The notes under the pieces were generated by a model. It was not told the origin of the DNA. It worked only from the letters and a program-made list of their open reading frames with translations, and ran no database searches. From assembly GCA_017453465.1 (NCBI GenBank), contig JAFTEV010000065.1:1-33572 (forward strand): a stretch of DNA of 33,572 nucleotides, read 5' to 3'. This stretch comes from Bacteroidaceae bacterium (GTDB lineage Bacteria; Bacteroidota; Bacteroidia; Bacteroidales; Bacteroidaceae). A program made the translations under genes and the position numbers. Of the stretch, positions 22,301 to 28,516 are shown one piece after another (position 1 is the first letter of the stretch; every line of letters starts with the position of its first letter).

Positions 22301-23992
22301 GCGCAGGTCGTGGCTGATGTTGGCGAAGAAGTTTTCCTTCAGGGCCACTTCGCTGGCTTTGATTTGTGCTTGCAGAAGGGTGTCTTCGATTTCTTTTTTT
22401 CGGTCGATGTTGAGCATGATGCCGTAGAGGTCGCCCGTCTTGGCGGACTCATCGGTGGCTGTGTAGGTCATTTCGTACCACGACCAGGTCTTGCCTTCGT
22501 CGAAGGTGAGTCTAAGGCGAACCACTCGCTTGCCTCTCTGCTGGCGGAAGTCGTTGAGGGTGTCGAGCGACGTGAGGCTGTCGGGGTGCACCATCTGCCT
22601 AAAGTTTTTCATCGGGATGTTGGTGCTGGGCAGCCCGTGTTTCTGGGCGTATTTCTTGTTCACGGAGAGCGTTTCTTCGTTGCGATGCCACAGCGTGTCG
22701 TTGCCGTCGCTGAAGATGAGGTTGTGCATTTTTTCTTCATAGACAAGGCTGTCGAGAATGGCGTTTTGTGCCCGCTTTCTCCACAGGTAGAGCAGCTGCC
22801 CCAGAATGGCGACCAGTCCGCTGGCGAACAGGGCAATCAGGGCGATGATGCCCAGATATTTCATGGGTTGCTTCAGGGCCATGGGCGCGTTGATGACGTT
22901 GTATTTCTCTGCCACCAGGTCGTACTTCAGCTCTGGCTTCAGCTTCTGCATAGCGTTGTAGTCCAGATAGCAGCCACTTTCGTGGGTGGCTATTGGCAGT
23001 GCGCCGGGCGATGTGCCGCTGAGAATTTTGGCTGCATAGCCCACTTGGTCTTTCACCTGAGTCTCGGTGCTGGTGAAGTAGCCTCCCAGGAATTTCAGGT
23101 GTTGCGGGTCGTTGAATTGCTGGCGAATGCAGGTAAACTGCGGTACGTGTGTGCGGTCGATGATGGCATCCGAGAAGATGTCGTACTTCACCTGCACTTG
23201 CCAGGTGTTCTTGGCGTTCAGGTATGCCTTTGTCAGGTTGAGCTTGCCTTGGCTGGCTGGTTCGCCCTCCTTGCAGTTGGTCTCGGGACTGGCACACGAC
23301 GTGAAGTTGATGAGCACCTTTGCGGGGTAGTTCTTGGCCATGAACTGGTTGTCCACATCGTCCATCCTGTGGTCGGCATTGTTGATGAAGCGGGTGCTGT
23401 CGGAGATTTGTCCGTAGAACTTGTGGCGCAACACGTCGTCGTGGTCATTGTGGTCCAGTTCGATGTTGGCAATCTGCGAGTCGGTGATGGCCAGCAGCAT
23501 CTCCATGCAGCGGGGCAGGTTCAGGTTGTTGCAATAGCCCGTCATCATGGGGAAGCGTTGCAGCGAATCGCGCATCAACACATTGATGCCGGCAAAGACC
23601 ACAGGCACCCTGCTGAACAGGCTGTCGGCCACGTGCTGCCTCAACACCCATCGCAGGATGGGGTCGTCGTTCAGCAAGATGATTTCCGGTTTCCACAGGC
23701 TGATGGAGTCGGCATAGCGTGGCCAATCTACTTCGCTCAGCTGTTCAGGCGAGCGGTGCAGCATGTTGGCATAGATGTGGTGAATGTCGGCATTGATGTT
23801 CTCTTTGCGGAAAGCCTCCGCCATGCACTCCGTGAAGAATGCCCCTTCTTCGCCCGTACTGTCCCACGAATGAATGACGAGCACACTCCTGACAGCCCCC
23901 TTGGGCGTTTTCTTTCCACACGAAGACAGGCTACCCGCCAGCAAGATGCTGGTCAATATAATATAAATAAGGTGTAGATGTGCTTTTCTCAT
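19319..23992 (-). CDS. Two complete sensor histidine kinases fused in one 1557-aa ORF
   Basis: First kinase, residues 1-774: lipoprotein-like signal with Cys at 25 (LLAGSLSSCGKK), an extracytoplasmic region resembling ABC-type substrate-binding proteins (SVLVIHSWDSTGEEGAF, VPVVFAGIN), a membrane segment at about 376-402, a PAS-like region, the H-box FFANISHDLRNPLNAITGF near 556, then N, G1 and G2 boxes (NNFINNSFKFT, DTGCGI, GTGLGLNIS). Second kinase, residues 775-1557: starts MLLLILCTGWLTTSC with a second lipobox Cys at 790, repeats the sensor domain (NVLVIHGYSSDFPSYKTF), a membrane segment at about 1155-1180, a PAS-like region, the H-box FLMTISHEIRTPLNAVVGF near 1339, and DTGCGI and GLGLGLNIA. 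No receiver or output domain is present and no response regulator is adjacent. The two halves look like a tandem duplication whose intervening stop was lost. An internal start at Met775 is possible. Confidence 0.88.
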   Translation of the reverse strand: MRKAHLHLIYIILTSILLAGSLSSCGKKTPKGAVRSVLVIHSWDSTGEEGAFFTECMAEAFRKENINADIHHIYANMLHRSPEQLSEVDWPRYADSISLWKPEIILLNDDPILRWVLRQHVADSLFSRVPVVFAGINVLMRDSLQRFPMMTGYCNNLNLPRCMEMLLAITDSQIANIELDHNDHDDVLRHKFYGQISDSTRFINNADHRMDDVDNQFMAKNYPAKVLINFTSCASPETNCKEGEPASQGKLNLTKAYLNAKNTWQVQVKYDIFSDAIIDRTHVPQFTCIRQQFNDPQHLKFLGGYFTSTETQVKDQVGYAAKILSGTSPGALPIATHESGCYLDYNAMQKLKPELKYDLVAEKYNVINAPMALKQPMKYLGIIALIALFASGLVAILGQLLYLWRKRAQNAILDSLVYEEKMHNLIFSDGNDTLWHRNEETLSVNKKYAQKHGLPSTNIPMKNFRQMVHPDSLTSLDTLNDFRQQRGKRVVRLRLTFDEGKTWSWYEMTYTATDESAKTGDLYGIMLNIDRKKEIEDTLLQAQIKASEVALKENFFANISHDLRNPLNAITGFSTLLTSSNMTFAPGEREEYGKIIHQNTELILNMINSVVEKAQLESGDIQLIQKPVSVKELIANTYASNKILAPDRLQFLLETAPNDATINIDINRTIQVINNFINNSFKFTETGSVTLGWKTISDTDEIEIYVRDTGCGISEEHQQKLFDRYYKENEADKGTGLGLNISKTIINKQGGTIGVKSKAGKGSTFYFRIPRYIQMLLLILCTGWLTTSCTGRDAGGFKKSNVLVIHGYSSDFPSYKTFDEKIASTLRRQNIDADIRNIYLQLENPLASGRENFLRVADSLKRIGWKADLILSEGDRTAYDISRYRLDDILPYAENTPIVFGSLHHPNWNFLREHKNTVVFYDPIDYTTNINLATELTGINIIAIELDYFQQDSIIREELLRSIARPPYVCNSRYFPANYDLSNIAPQYKDSILVYTISVESPERNTKTTALAPSAGNLTTAKTDSRNTENQPYLRNIYMNAWSFPHLAVKRDMYSKEIPNKTHRPQFTAVKAGFADGSGAYLAGYFADYNTVATDIAQAGAKLLWGASPKDLSGKQHEKHYYMDYKAMQQLGYRYHDYADRFYIVGAPPRYTSPWSYYTLRVTLILFAIFVAFVWLTLMNFLRERTSQHLLHDVRRKANLRNLALNGADSRQIRNEAEMQNTLQHIHPDHREPVPLIQQSLKIAGAHQYEIFADIDEDGTYEWWQLRFFIQPTTKNRTTVQPQNNKTTKQQNRTTAGPQVRIDGLAININATKQNEEKLRTAIRLAEEAKQKEDFLMTISHEIRTPLNAVVGFSDVIITLPPEALTPDELTEFSQLISENNKKLATMIEDILMFSRIESGRLQFVKSEFYADEIIEEIAHEWKDKIPQGVEFIVTNHRHHIQLHTDRQRLKYILDQLLSNAVKFTTSGTITLTLRYHYNSSEAEIIVEDTGCGISPEKQRAAFNLFWKNNEFVPGLGLGLNIASRLADGMDAHLQVDSREGFGSTFSLLMQAEFKKR
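20117..20146. repeat. Coding 8-bp microsatellite in the second kinase
   Basis: GTTTTGTT is repeated at 20117, 20125 and 20133, with a partial fourth copy (GTTTTG) to 20146: 30 bases of perfect period 8. It encodes part of a Thr/Asn/Gln/Lys-rich insert between the PAS-like region and the HisKA domain. The flanks carry a further duplication, CGGTTGTGCGGTTTT, at 20107 and again near 20155. Gain or loss of one unit would shift the frame. Confidence 0.85.
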
Positions 23993-24017
23993 GGTTCGTT
24001 TTTTGTTTCTTTGGCTG

Positions 24018-24025
24018 CAAATTTA
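24018..24025 (-). promoter_or_regulatory. Promoter -7 element for the double-kinase gene
   Basis: TAAATTTG on the minus strand lies 25 bases before the ATG at 23992. No clear -33 box is seen. It is divergent from the promoter at 24120, within a 175-bp intergenic region. Confidence 0.55.
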
Positions 24026-24119
24026 AATACTTTTTTTCGTTTTCCTCCTCATATCCATGATTTTTAGTACTTTTTTTGAAAAAAAGCGTGAAAGGTGTGG
24101 CTGAAAACCAAATAATGCT

Positions 24120-24127
24120 TACCTTTG
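24120..24127 (+). promoter_or_regulatory. Promoter -7 element for the coiled-coil protein gene and dus
   Basis: TACCTTTG matches TAnnTTTG, 40 bases before the ATG at 24168. The -33 region is weak. Confidence 0.55.
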
Positions 24128-24167
24128 AATCGGAAAAAACGTACAAACATTAAAACTTTTATGCCTT

Positions 24168-24896
24168 ATGAAGAAGACTGTACTTTCTTTGTTTTTGATG
24201 GCCAGCAGCATCATGGCTGGCGCACAACAAGTGGTTAATGTAGAATATCTGAATGGTGACCTTGACCAGGACGGCCTGATTACAACCTCCGACGTGACAG
24301 GCTTGATTGATGCCTACCTTGAAGACGAACTGCCCGCAGGGGTAGTTTCCGTGACGATTGACGATAGTGAGGTGCAAGCCCGAATAGCCGACCTGCAGGC
24401 TGTAGTCGCAATGCTACAATCCAGGCAGGAGGATTCCGAATACAAAATTACCGTGTTAAAGTCAGATGTTGCAGCCTCCGAAGACCGAATAGCAGCAATA
24501 CAGGCAAAAGTTACGACGTTGGAATCCGAAATGAAAGACATGGAGGCCAATGCAGTCAAGGAAGAAGACCTTCAGGCAGGACTGGCAGCCATGAAGGCAT
24601 ACGTGATGAGTGATGTTCAGACATTGCAAGTCCAGATAGAAGATCTTCGGTACTGGAACAACCAGATACCGGGTCTGACAGAGGCCATCAACAACCACGA
24701 AATGTATATTTCAGAACTGCAACAGCAAAACGTCAGCCAGCGAGAACAGATAGAAGAACTCTACAAGATGAACTACGACCTGCAAGATCGAAACACTATT
24801 CTGATGGACACTGTAAACGCCTTGCGCCAGATGGTAACTGACCAGCAAGACCGGATTGCTGTCCTGGAAGACATCATAAACAGGATGGCAGAATAG
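24168..24896 (+). CDS. Secreted dockerin-like coiled-coil protein
   Basis: The 242-residue product has a signal peptide (MKKTVLSLFLMASSIMAGAQ). A single dockerin-like/EF-hand unit follows at residues 29-52: GDLDQDGLITTSDVTGLIDA, then YLEDE. This keeps the Asp-x-Asp-x-Asp-Gly calcium loop and the following helix. From about residue 65 to the end the sequence is a continuous heptad-patterned coiled coil (IADLQAVVAMLQSR, LESEMKDMEAN, QQQNVSQREQIEELYKM). It is therefore likely an exported, calcium-binding, rod-like oligomer. The tail of the 1566-aa protein carries the related ITDLIDxYL helix. The dus gene starts 23 bases after its stop, so the two probably share a transcript, although a functional link is not evident. 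No homologue of known function is recognised. Confidence 0.8.
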   Translation: MKKTVLSLFLMASSIMAGAQQVVNVEYLNGDLDQDGLITTSDVTGLIDAYLEDELPAGVVSVTIDDSEVQARIADLQAVVAMLQSRQEDSEYKITVLKSDVAASEDRIAAIQAKVTTLESEMKDMEANAVKEEDLQAGLAAMKAYVMSDVQTLQVQIEDLRYWNNQIPGLTEAINNHEMYISELQQQNVSQREQIEELYKMNYDLQDRNTILMDTVNALRQMVTDQQDRIAVLEDIINRMAE

Positions 24897-24919
24897 AAGA
24901 GAAAAGCGAATTGTGGATT

Positions 24920-25990
24920 ATGAAAATCCAAAACATAGACCTCGGTGAGCACCCCCTGATGCTCGCCCCGATGGAAGACGTGACCGACCAGGCGTTCCGA
25001 ATGCTTTGCAAAGAATTCGGAGCGTCTATGGTCTATTCCGAATTTGTCAGTGCCGATGCCCTCATTCGCAACGTCAACCGCTCACTCGAAAAGATTCGTG
25101 TTGACGACCATGAACGCCCTGTAGCCATCCAAATCTACGGACGCGATGTCCCCAGCATGGTCGAAGCCGCACGCATGGTGGAAAGCGAGGCTCACCCCGA
25201 CCTGCTCGACCTCAACTTCGGCTGCCCCGTCAAGAAGGTTGCGGGCAAGGGAGCCGGTTCTGGAATGCTCCGCACACCACAGCTCATGCTCGACATCACG
25301 CGAGCCGTGGTTCAGGCCGTCCGCATCCCCGTCACCGTCAAGACACGCCTCGGCTGGGACGTGCCCACCATGATGAACGCACAGACCTTCCTGCCCGATG
25401 CACCCGCCGACCGTCCCTACATCCTCGAACTTGCCGAGCGGCTGCAAGACTGCGGCATAGCCGCCCTCACCATCCACGGACGCACCCGCTCGCAAATGTA
25501 TCAGGGCCAGGCCGACTGGACCCTCATCGGAGCCGTCAAGCACAACCCCCGCATCCACATCCCTATCATTGGCAACGGCGACATCACCACTGCCGAACAA
25601 TGTCAGCACGCCTTCCAGCAATACGGTGTCGATGCCGTCATGATAGGCCGAGCCACCTTCGGTCAGCCCTGGCTCTTCCGCGACATCCGCACCTACCTTG
25701 ACACAGGCCACCACGATGACACCCTCACGCTCGACTGGAAATTTCAGGTGCTCCGCCGCCAGATACAGCAGTCCGTGGCCTACAGCCTCCGCGCCGACAA
25801 CGCCCTCAAGGAGCACAAACGCACCGAACTGGGTGGCATCATCCATGTTCGCCGCCATCTTGCCAACAGCCCCCTCTTCAAGGGAATCCCCAACTTCCGT
25901 GAAACACGCATCCGCATCCTCCGTGCCGAAACACAAGAAGAACTCTTCCGTCTGCTCGACGAAGCCTACCAGCGCATAGCGGCTGGGTAA
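24920..25990 (+). CDS. dusB: tRNA-dihydrouridine synthase (DusB-like)
   Basis: The product (356 residues from the ATG at 24920) is an FMN-dependent enzyme that reduces uridine to dihydrouridine in tRNA D-loops. Family motifs are present in order: MLAPMEDVTDQAFR, YSEFVSADALI, VAIQIYGRD, DLNFGCPVKKVAGKGAGSGM with the catalytic Cys, VTVKTRLGW, ALTIHGRTRSQMYQGQADW, PIIGNGDI and DAVMIGRATFGQPWLF. I chose ATG 24920 because the only upstream in-frame start is a TTG at 24911 that adds three residues and lies too close to the preceding gene to be preferred. The assignment to the DusB subgroup is by overall resemblance only. It is downstream of the coiled-coil protein gene and converges on the Bro-N gene, with 24 bases between stops. 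Confidence 0.93.
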   Translation: MKIQNIDLGEHPLMLAPMEDVTDQAFRMLCKEFGASMVYSEFVSADALIRNVNRSLEKIRVDDHERPVAIQIYGRDVPSMVEAARMVESEAHPDLLDLNFGCPVKKVAGKGAGSGMLRTPQLMLDITRAVVQAVRIPVTVKTRLGWDVPTMMNAQTFLPDAPADRPYILELAERLQDCGIAALTIHGRTRSQMYQGQADWTLIGAVKHNPRIHIPIIGNGDITTAEQCQHAFQQYGVDAVMIGRATFGQPWLFRDIRTYLDTGHHDDTLTLDWKFQVLRRQIQQSVAYSLRADNALKEHKRTELGGIIHVRRHLANSPLFKGIPNFRETRIRILRAETQEELFRLLDEAYQRIAAG

Positions 25991-26014
25991 GGGTGCATAA
26001 TCATTCCATGACAA

Positions 26015-26860
26015 TCACTTTTGTGCTTGTTCTTTGTCCGGCAATAGATAGTCGCTGGCCTTGGCTGGCGAAATGACGCTATGTCCTAACTGGCTCTCCA
26101 ACTGATTGCGAGCGGCCTTTGCCACGCTTCCACCGTCCTTTGTCACTTGGGCTTGCTGATGGAAACCATGAGGGTCGCGCTGCTTGGAGAGTTCAGTGGC
26201 TGAAGCCTCGGCAAGGATATTGAAAGCAATTTCAAGGTTGGTCATATTATCGCGTAGGTTCTCTTTCTTCAATCCTTTGAACTGCTTGTATTGCTTAGTC
26301 GTGAATCCGCTCCACTCACGGGTAATAATGTCGGTCAGCGAAGCATATTCCAGTCCTTCTTTCACGCCAGTCCGCTTCCATTCGTCGGTCAGTTCCTTTC
26401 GGACTTCAATACTCTTGATGCGCTGGTTTATCCATGCGTCACTATAGCCCAGCCGCTTGTAGTCGATAATAGCCTGGTCAATGCTTAGTTCTGGGTCTTG
26501 CATCTGGTCTATACGTTGTCTGGCCACTTGCGCCATCCATTGCTTAAATGGTTCTGCCTTGGGCGACGGGATGGACTGGATGATACGGAAAAGTTGTTCT
26601 GTATCAGCAACATCCGTCATGCGCATCTTGCCATCAGACGCTTTCATTTTCAACTGGTAACAATTTGTTACCGTTTCATTCCCCTCTTTGACAAGCCTCC
26701 CTTTTAAGACTTTCCAATACTTTCTTGCTGTTTGGTAATCACTATCTGTTAATACAGACACGACATCTACTATAGAGAAATACCACTTCTCTTCCTGGTC
26801 ATCCCACAGGGTACGTACTTTTTTCTGTTCAAATAGTTGTAATGCTTCTTTCTGGCTCAT
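26015..26860 (-). CDS. Bro-N domain protein, full length
   Basis: This is the intact 281-residue relative of the truncated protein at 11039-11674. Residues 1-110 form the Bro-N domain (WYFSIVDVVSVLTDSDYQTA). Residues 110-210 contain the family strings FRIIQSIPSPKAEPFKQWM, QRIDQMQDPEL, GYSDAWINQRI and RKELTDEWKRTGVKE. Residues 210-281 hold the C-terminal part missing from the other copy: KENLRDNMTNLEIAF, LAEASATELSK, GGSVAKAARNQLE and VISPAKASDYLLP. The C-terminal layout resembles the DinD/Bro group widespread in Bacteroidales, where the function is not established; DNA binding is inferred from Bro-N. It has its own promoter and converges with dus. No phage genes are nearby. Confidence 0.85.
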   Translation of the reverse strand: MSQKEALQLFEQKKVRTLWDDQEEKWYFSIVDVVSVLTDSDYQTARKYWKVLKGRLVKEGNETVTNCYQLKMKASDGKMRMTDVADTEQLFRIIQSIPSPKAEPFKQWMAQVARQRIDQMQDPELSIDQAIIDYKRLGYSDAWINQRIKSIEVRKELTDEWKRTGVKEGLEYASLTDIITREWSGFTTKQYKQFKGLKKENLRDNMTNLEIAFNILAEASATELSKQRDPHGFHQQAQVTKDGGSVAKAARNQLESQLGHSVISPAKASDYLLPDKEQAQK

Positions 26861-26929
26861 ATTTATAGTTTCTGTATTTTATGAATAAGTGTTTGTATGT
26901 CTGTATCACAGATATTTATATTGAGGCTA

Positions 26930-26937
26930 CAAATTTA
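26930..26937 (-). promoter_or_regulatory. Promoter -7 element for the full-length Bro-N gene
   Basis: TAAATTTG on the minus strand lies about 70 bases before the ATG at 26860. No good -33 match. The gap from 26861 to 27570 otherwise holds only the 22-bp array at 27204-27275 and the promoter of the SDR gene; no gene was found. Confidence 0.5.
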
Positions 26938-27203
26938 CGAAAATAATCTCAAGGCTGGTGTGTGTCGAGAAAAAAACTGGTGGTCGTAAGTGAAAAATGT
27001 CGAGATTTCTGAAAATTTGCTAAGAACTTTGGGACTTTAGGGGGCAGTGCTTCTGTTGGAAAGCCCTTGGTCTTTGGGGATTTTGGTGGCATTTTGTCTA
27101 TATACTTTATGGGCAGAAAAGATGGCTGCGCCTCTTGTTGCTGTAGTCTGTAGAAAAACAGGGGCTTAAGCGGGGTGGGCGGGAGCAACCCTTCGGAGCG
27201 GCA

Positions 27204-27275
27204 TAGGCAATGCGTCTGGTTCGTGTAGGCAATGAAGTGGGATTGATTGCCTACGCGAGAGCGACGGATTGCCTA
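27204..27275. repeat. Mixed-orientation array with 22-bp period
   Basis: TAGGCAAT occurs at 27204-27211 and 27226-27233. Its complement ATTGCCTA occurs at 27246-27253 and 27268-27275. Spacing is 22 bp within each pair. The two pairs face each other, so the block is a dyad of direct repeats. Confidence 0.85.
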
Positions 27276-27451
27276 CGTGAGTCGGAGGTTTTGCTGATTG
27301 CGGTGGTGCTTGAGGAGTGTCTGGAGCCGCTTCGGGCGCGGATTGCCGTAAACGGATTTTAACGAATGTGTGTGGCCAGCGTATAGCGGCGGAAAAACGT
27401 AAAAACGTAAAAAAACCGCCCTGTTTCCTTGTGTGTGAAAATCAAATGTTT

Positions 27452-27459
27452 TATCTTTG
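27452..27459 (+). promoter_or_regulatory. Promoter -7 element for the SDR gene, followed by a leader hairpin
   Basis: TATCTTTG matches TAnnTTTG, with TTG 20 bases upstream. Just after the expected start, GGGAGG (27472-27477) pairs with CCTCCC (27487-27492). This would place a stable hairpin near the 5' end of the mRNA. The leader is about 105 nt. Confidence 0.62.
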
Positions 27460-27570
27460 CGAAAAAATTGCGGGAGGAAGACTGTACCTCCCTGCTACCG
27501 TGTTCAGACTGGTGGAACTTTTTCCTAACCGAACAATAACTTTTAACACCTTAACTTTTAATTCACAATC

Positions 27571-28377
27571 ATGGATTTATCTAATTTTTCACTGGAAGGT
27601 AAGAATGCCTGGATTACGGGCGCTTCTTACGGCATTGGGTTTAACATCGCCAAGGCTTTTGTGAAGGCTGGCGTGAAGAACATCGTGTTCAACGACATCA
27701 ACGAGGCTGCCCTGCAGCGCGGTCTCGACAACTACAAGGAGGCTGGCATCAGCAACGTGAAGGGTTACGTGTGTGACGTGACAGACGAAGTGGCTGTAGG
27801 TAAGCTGGTCGATACCATCCACAAGGAGGTGGGTCAGATTGACATTCTGGTGAACAATGCCGGCATCATCAAGCGCATCCCGATGCACGAGATGAAGCGT
27901 GCGGAGTTTCAGCAGGTCATCGACATCGACCTCGTGGCTCCCTACATCTGTGCAGCTGCCGTGTTGCCAGAGATGATGGAGCGCAAGGAGGGCAAGATTA
28001 TCAACATCTGCTCGATGATGTCGGAACTGGGTCGCGAGACGGTGAGCGCATACGCTGCTGCAAAGGGCGGACTGAAGATGCTGACCCGCAACATCTGTTC
28101 GGAGTATGGCGAATACAACATCCAGTGCAATGGCATTGGCCCAGGCTACATTGCCACACCGCAGACGGCTCCGCTGCGTGAGCGTCAGCCCGATGGCAGC
28201 CGCCACCCCTTCGACAGTTTCATCTGCGCCAAGACTCCTGCTGGCCGTTGGCTCGACCCCAGCGAACTGGGTGGCCCAGCCGTGTTCCTGGCTTCGAAGG
28301 CCAGCGACGCTGTGAACGGTCATGTGCTCTATGTCGATGGTGGTATTTTGGCTTACATTGGCAAGCTGCCTAAATAA
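27571..28377 (+). CDS. idnO: Gluconate 5-dehydrogenase-type short-chain dehydrogenase
   Basis: The 268-residue protein is a classical short-chain dehydrogenase. The Rossmann glycine motif is TGASYGIG near residue 16, the structural NNAG is at about 93, the active-site Ser is in INICSMMSELGR, and the catalytic pair is in YAAAKGG. The strings KIINICSMMSELGRE, KMLTRNICSEY and ASDAVNGHVLYVDGG closely resemble IdnO/KduD proteins, which interconvert 5-keto-D-gluconate and D-gluconate or act on 2,5-diketo-3-deoxygluconate in uronate breakdown. The exact substrate cannot be told from sequence. No signal peptide is present, so it acts in the cytoplasm. It is followed by a long palindrome and then the pullulanase gene, and no other uronate genes are adjacent. 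Confidence 0.88.
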   Translation: MDLSNFSLEGKNAWITGASYGIGFNIAKAFVKAGVKNIVFNDINEAALQRGLDNYKEAGISNVKGYVCDVTDEVAVGKLVDTIHKEVGQIDILVNNAGIIKRIPMHEMKRAEFQQVIDIDLVAPYICAAAVLPEMMERKEGKIINICSMMSELGRETVSAYAAAKGGLKMLTRNICSEYGEYNIQCNGIGPGYIATPQTAPLRERQPDGSRHPFDSFICAKTPAGRWLDPSELGGPAVFLASKASDAVNGHVLYVDGGILAYIGKLPK

Positions 28378-28390
28378 AGGAAGTGAATAG

Positions 28391-28485
28391 TGAAAAGTGA
28401 AGAGTGAAAAATCTAAATTTCAGTTTAGCCAGCGTTAGGCTGCGTTTAGCCTTGGTAACTTAGATTTTTCACTCTTCACTTTTCA
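28391..28485. repeat. 26-bp perfect palindrome of GTGAA-type sequence
   Basis: The 26-base arm 28391-28416 (TGAAAAGTGAAGAGTGAAAA plus ATCTAA) is exactly complementary to 28460-28485. The loop contains the related strings TTTAGCCAGCG and GCGTTTAGCC. It lies between the SDR and pullulanase genes and would make a strong hairpin in either RNA strand, so it may terminate the SDR transcript. Similar GTGAA/TTCAC strings are common intergenic repeats in Bacteroidales. Confidence 0.85.
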
Positions 28486-28516
28486 TTTTTCACTTTCCCC
28501 TCTTCCCTTGCTAATT

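Noticed and set aside
21506-23977. Long plus-strand frame (over 800 codons) antisense to the double kinase
   Set aside because: It mirrors the kinase codons, shows no domain motifs and has a Val/Ala/His-rich composition typical of antisense shadow frames. The minus-strand gene has unambiguous HisKA and ATPase motifs.
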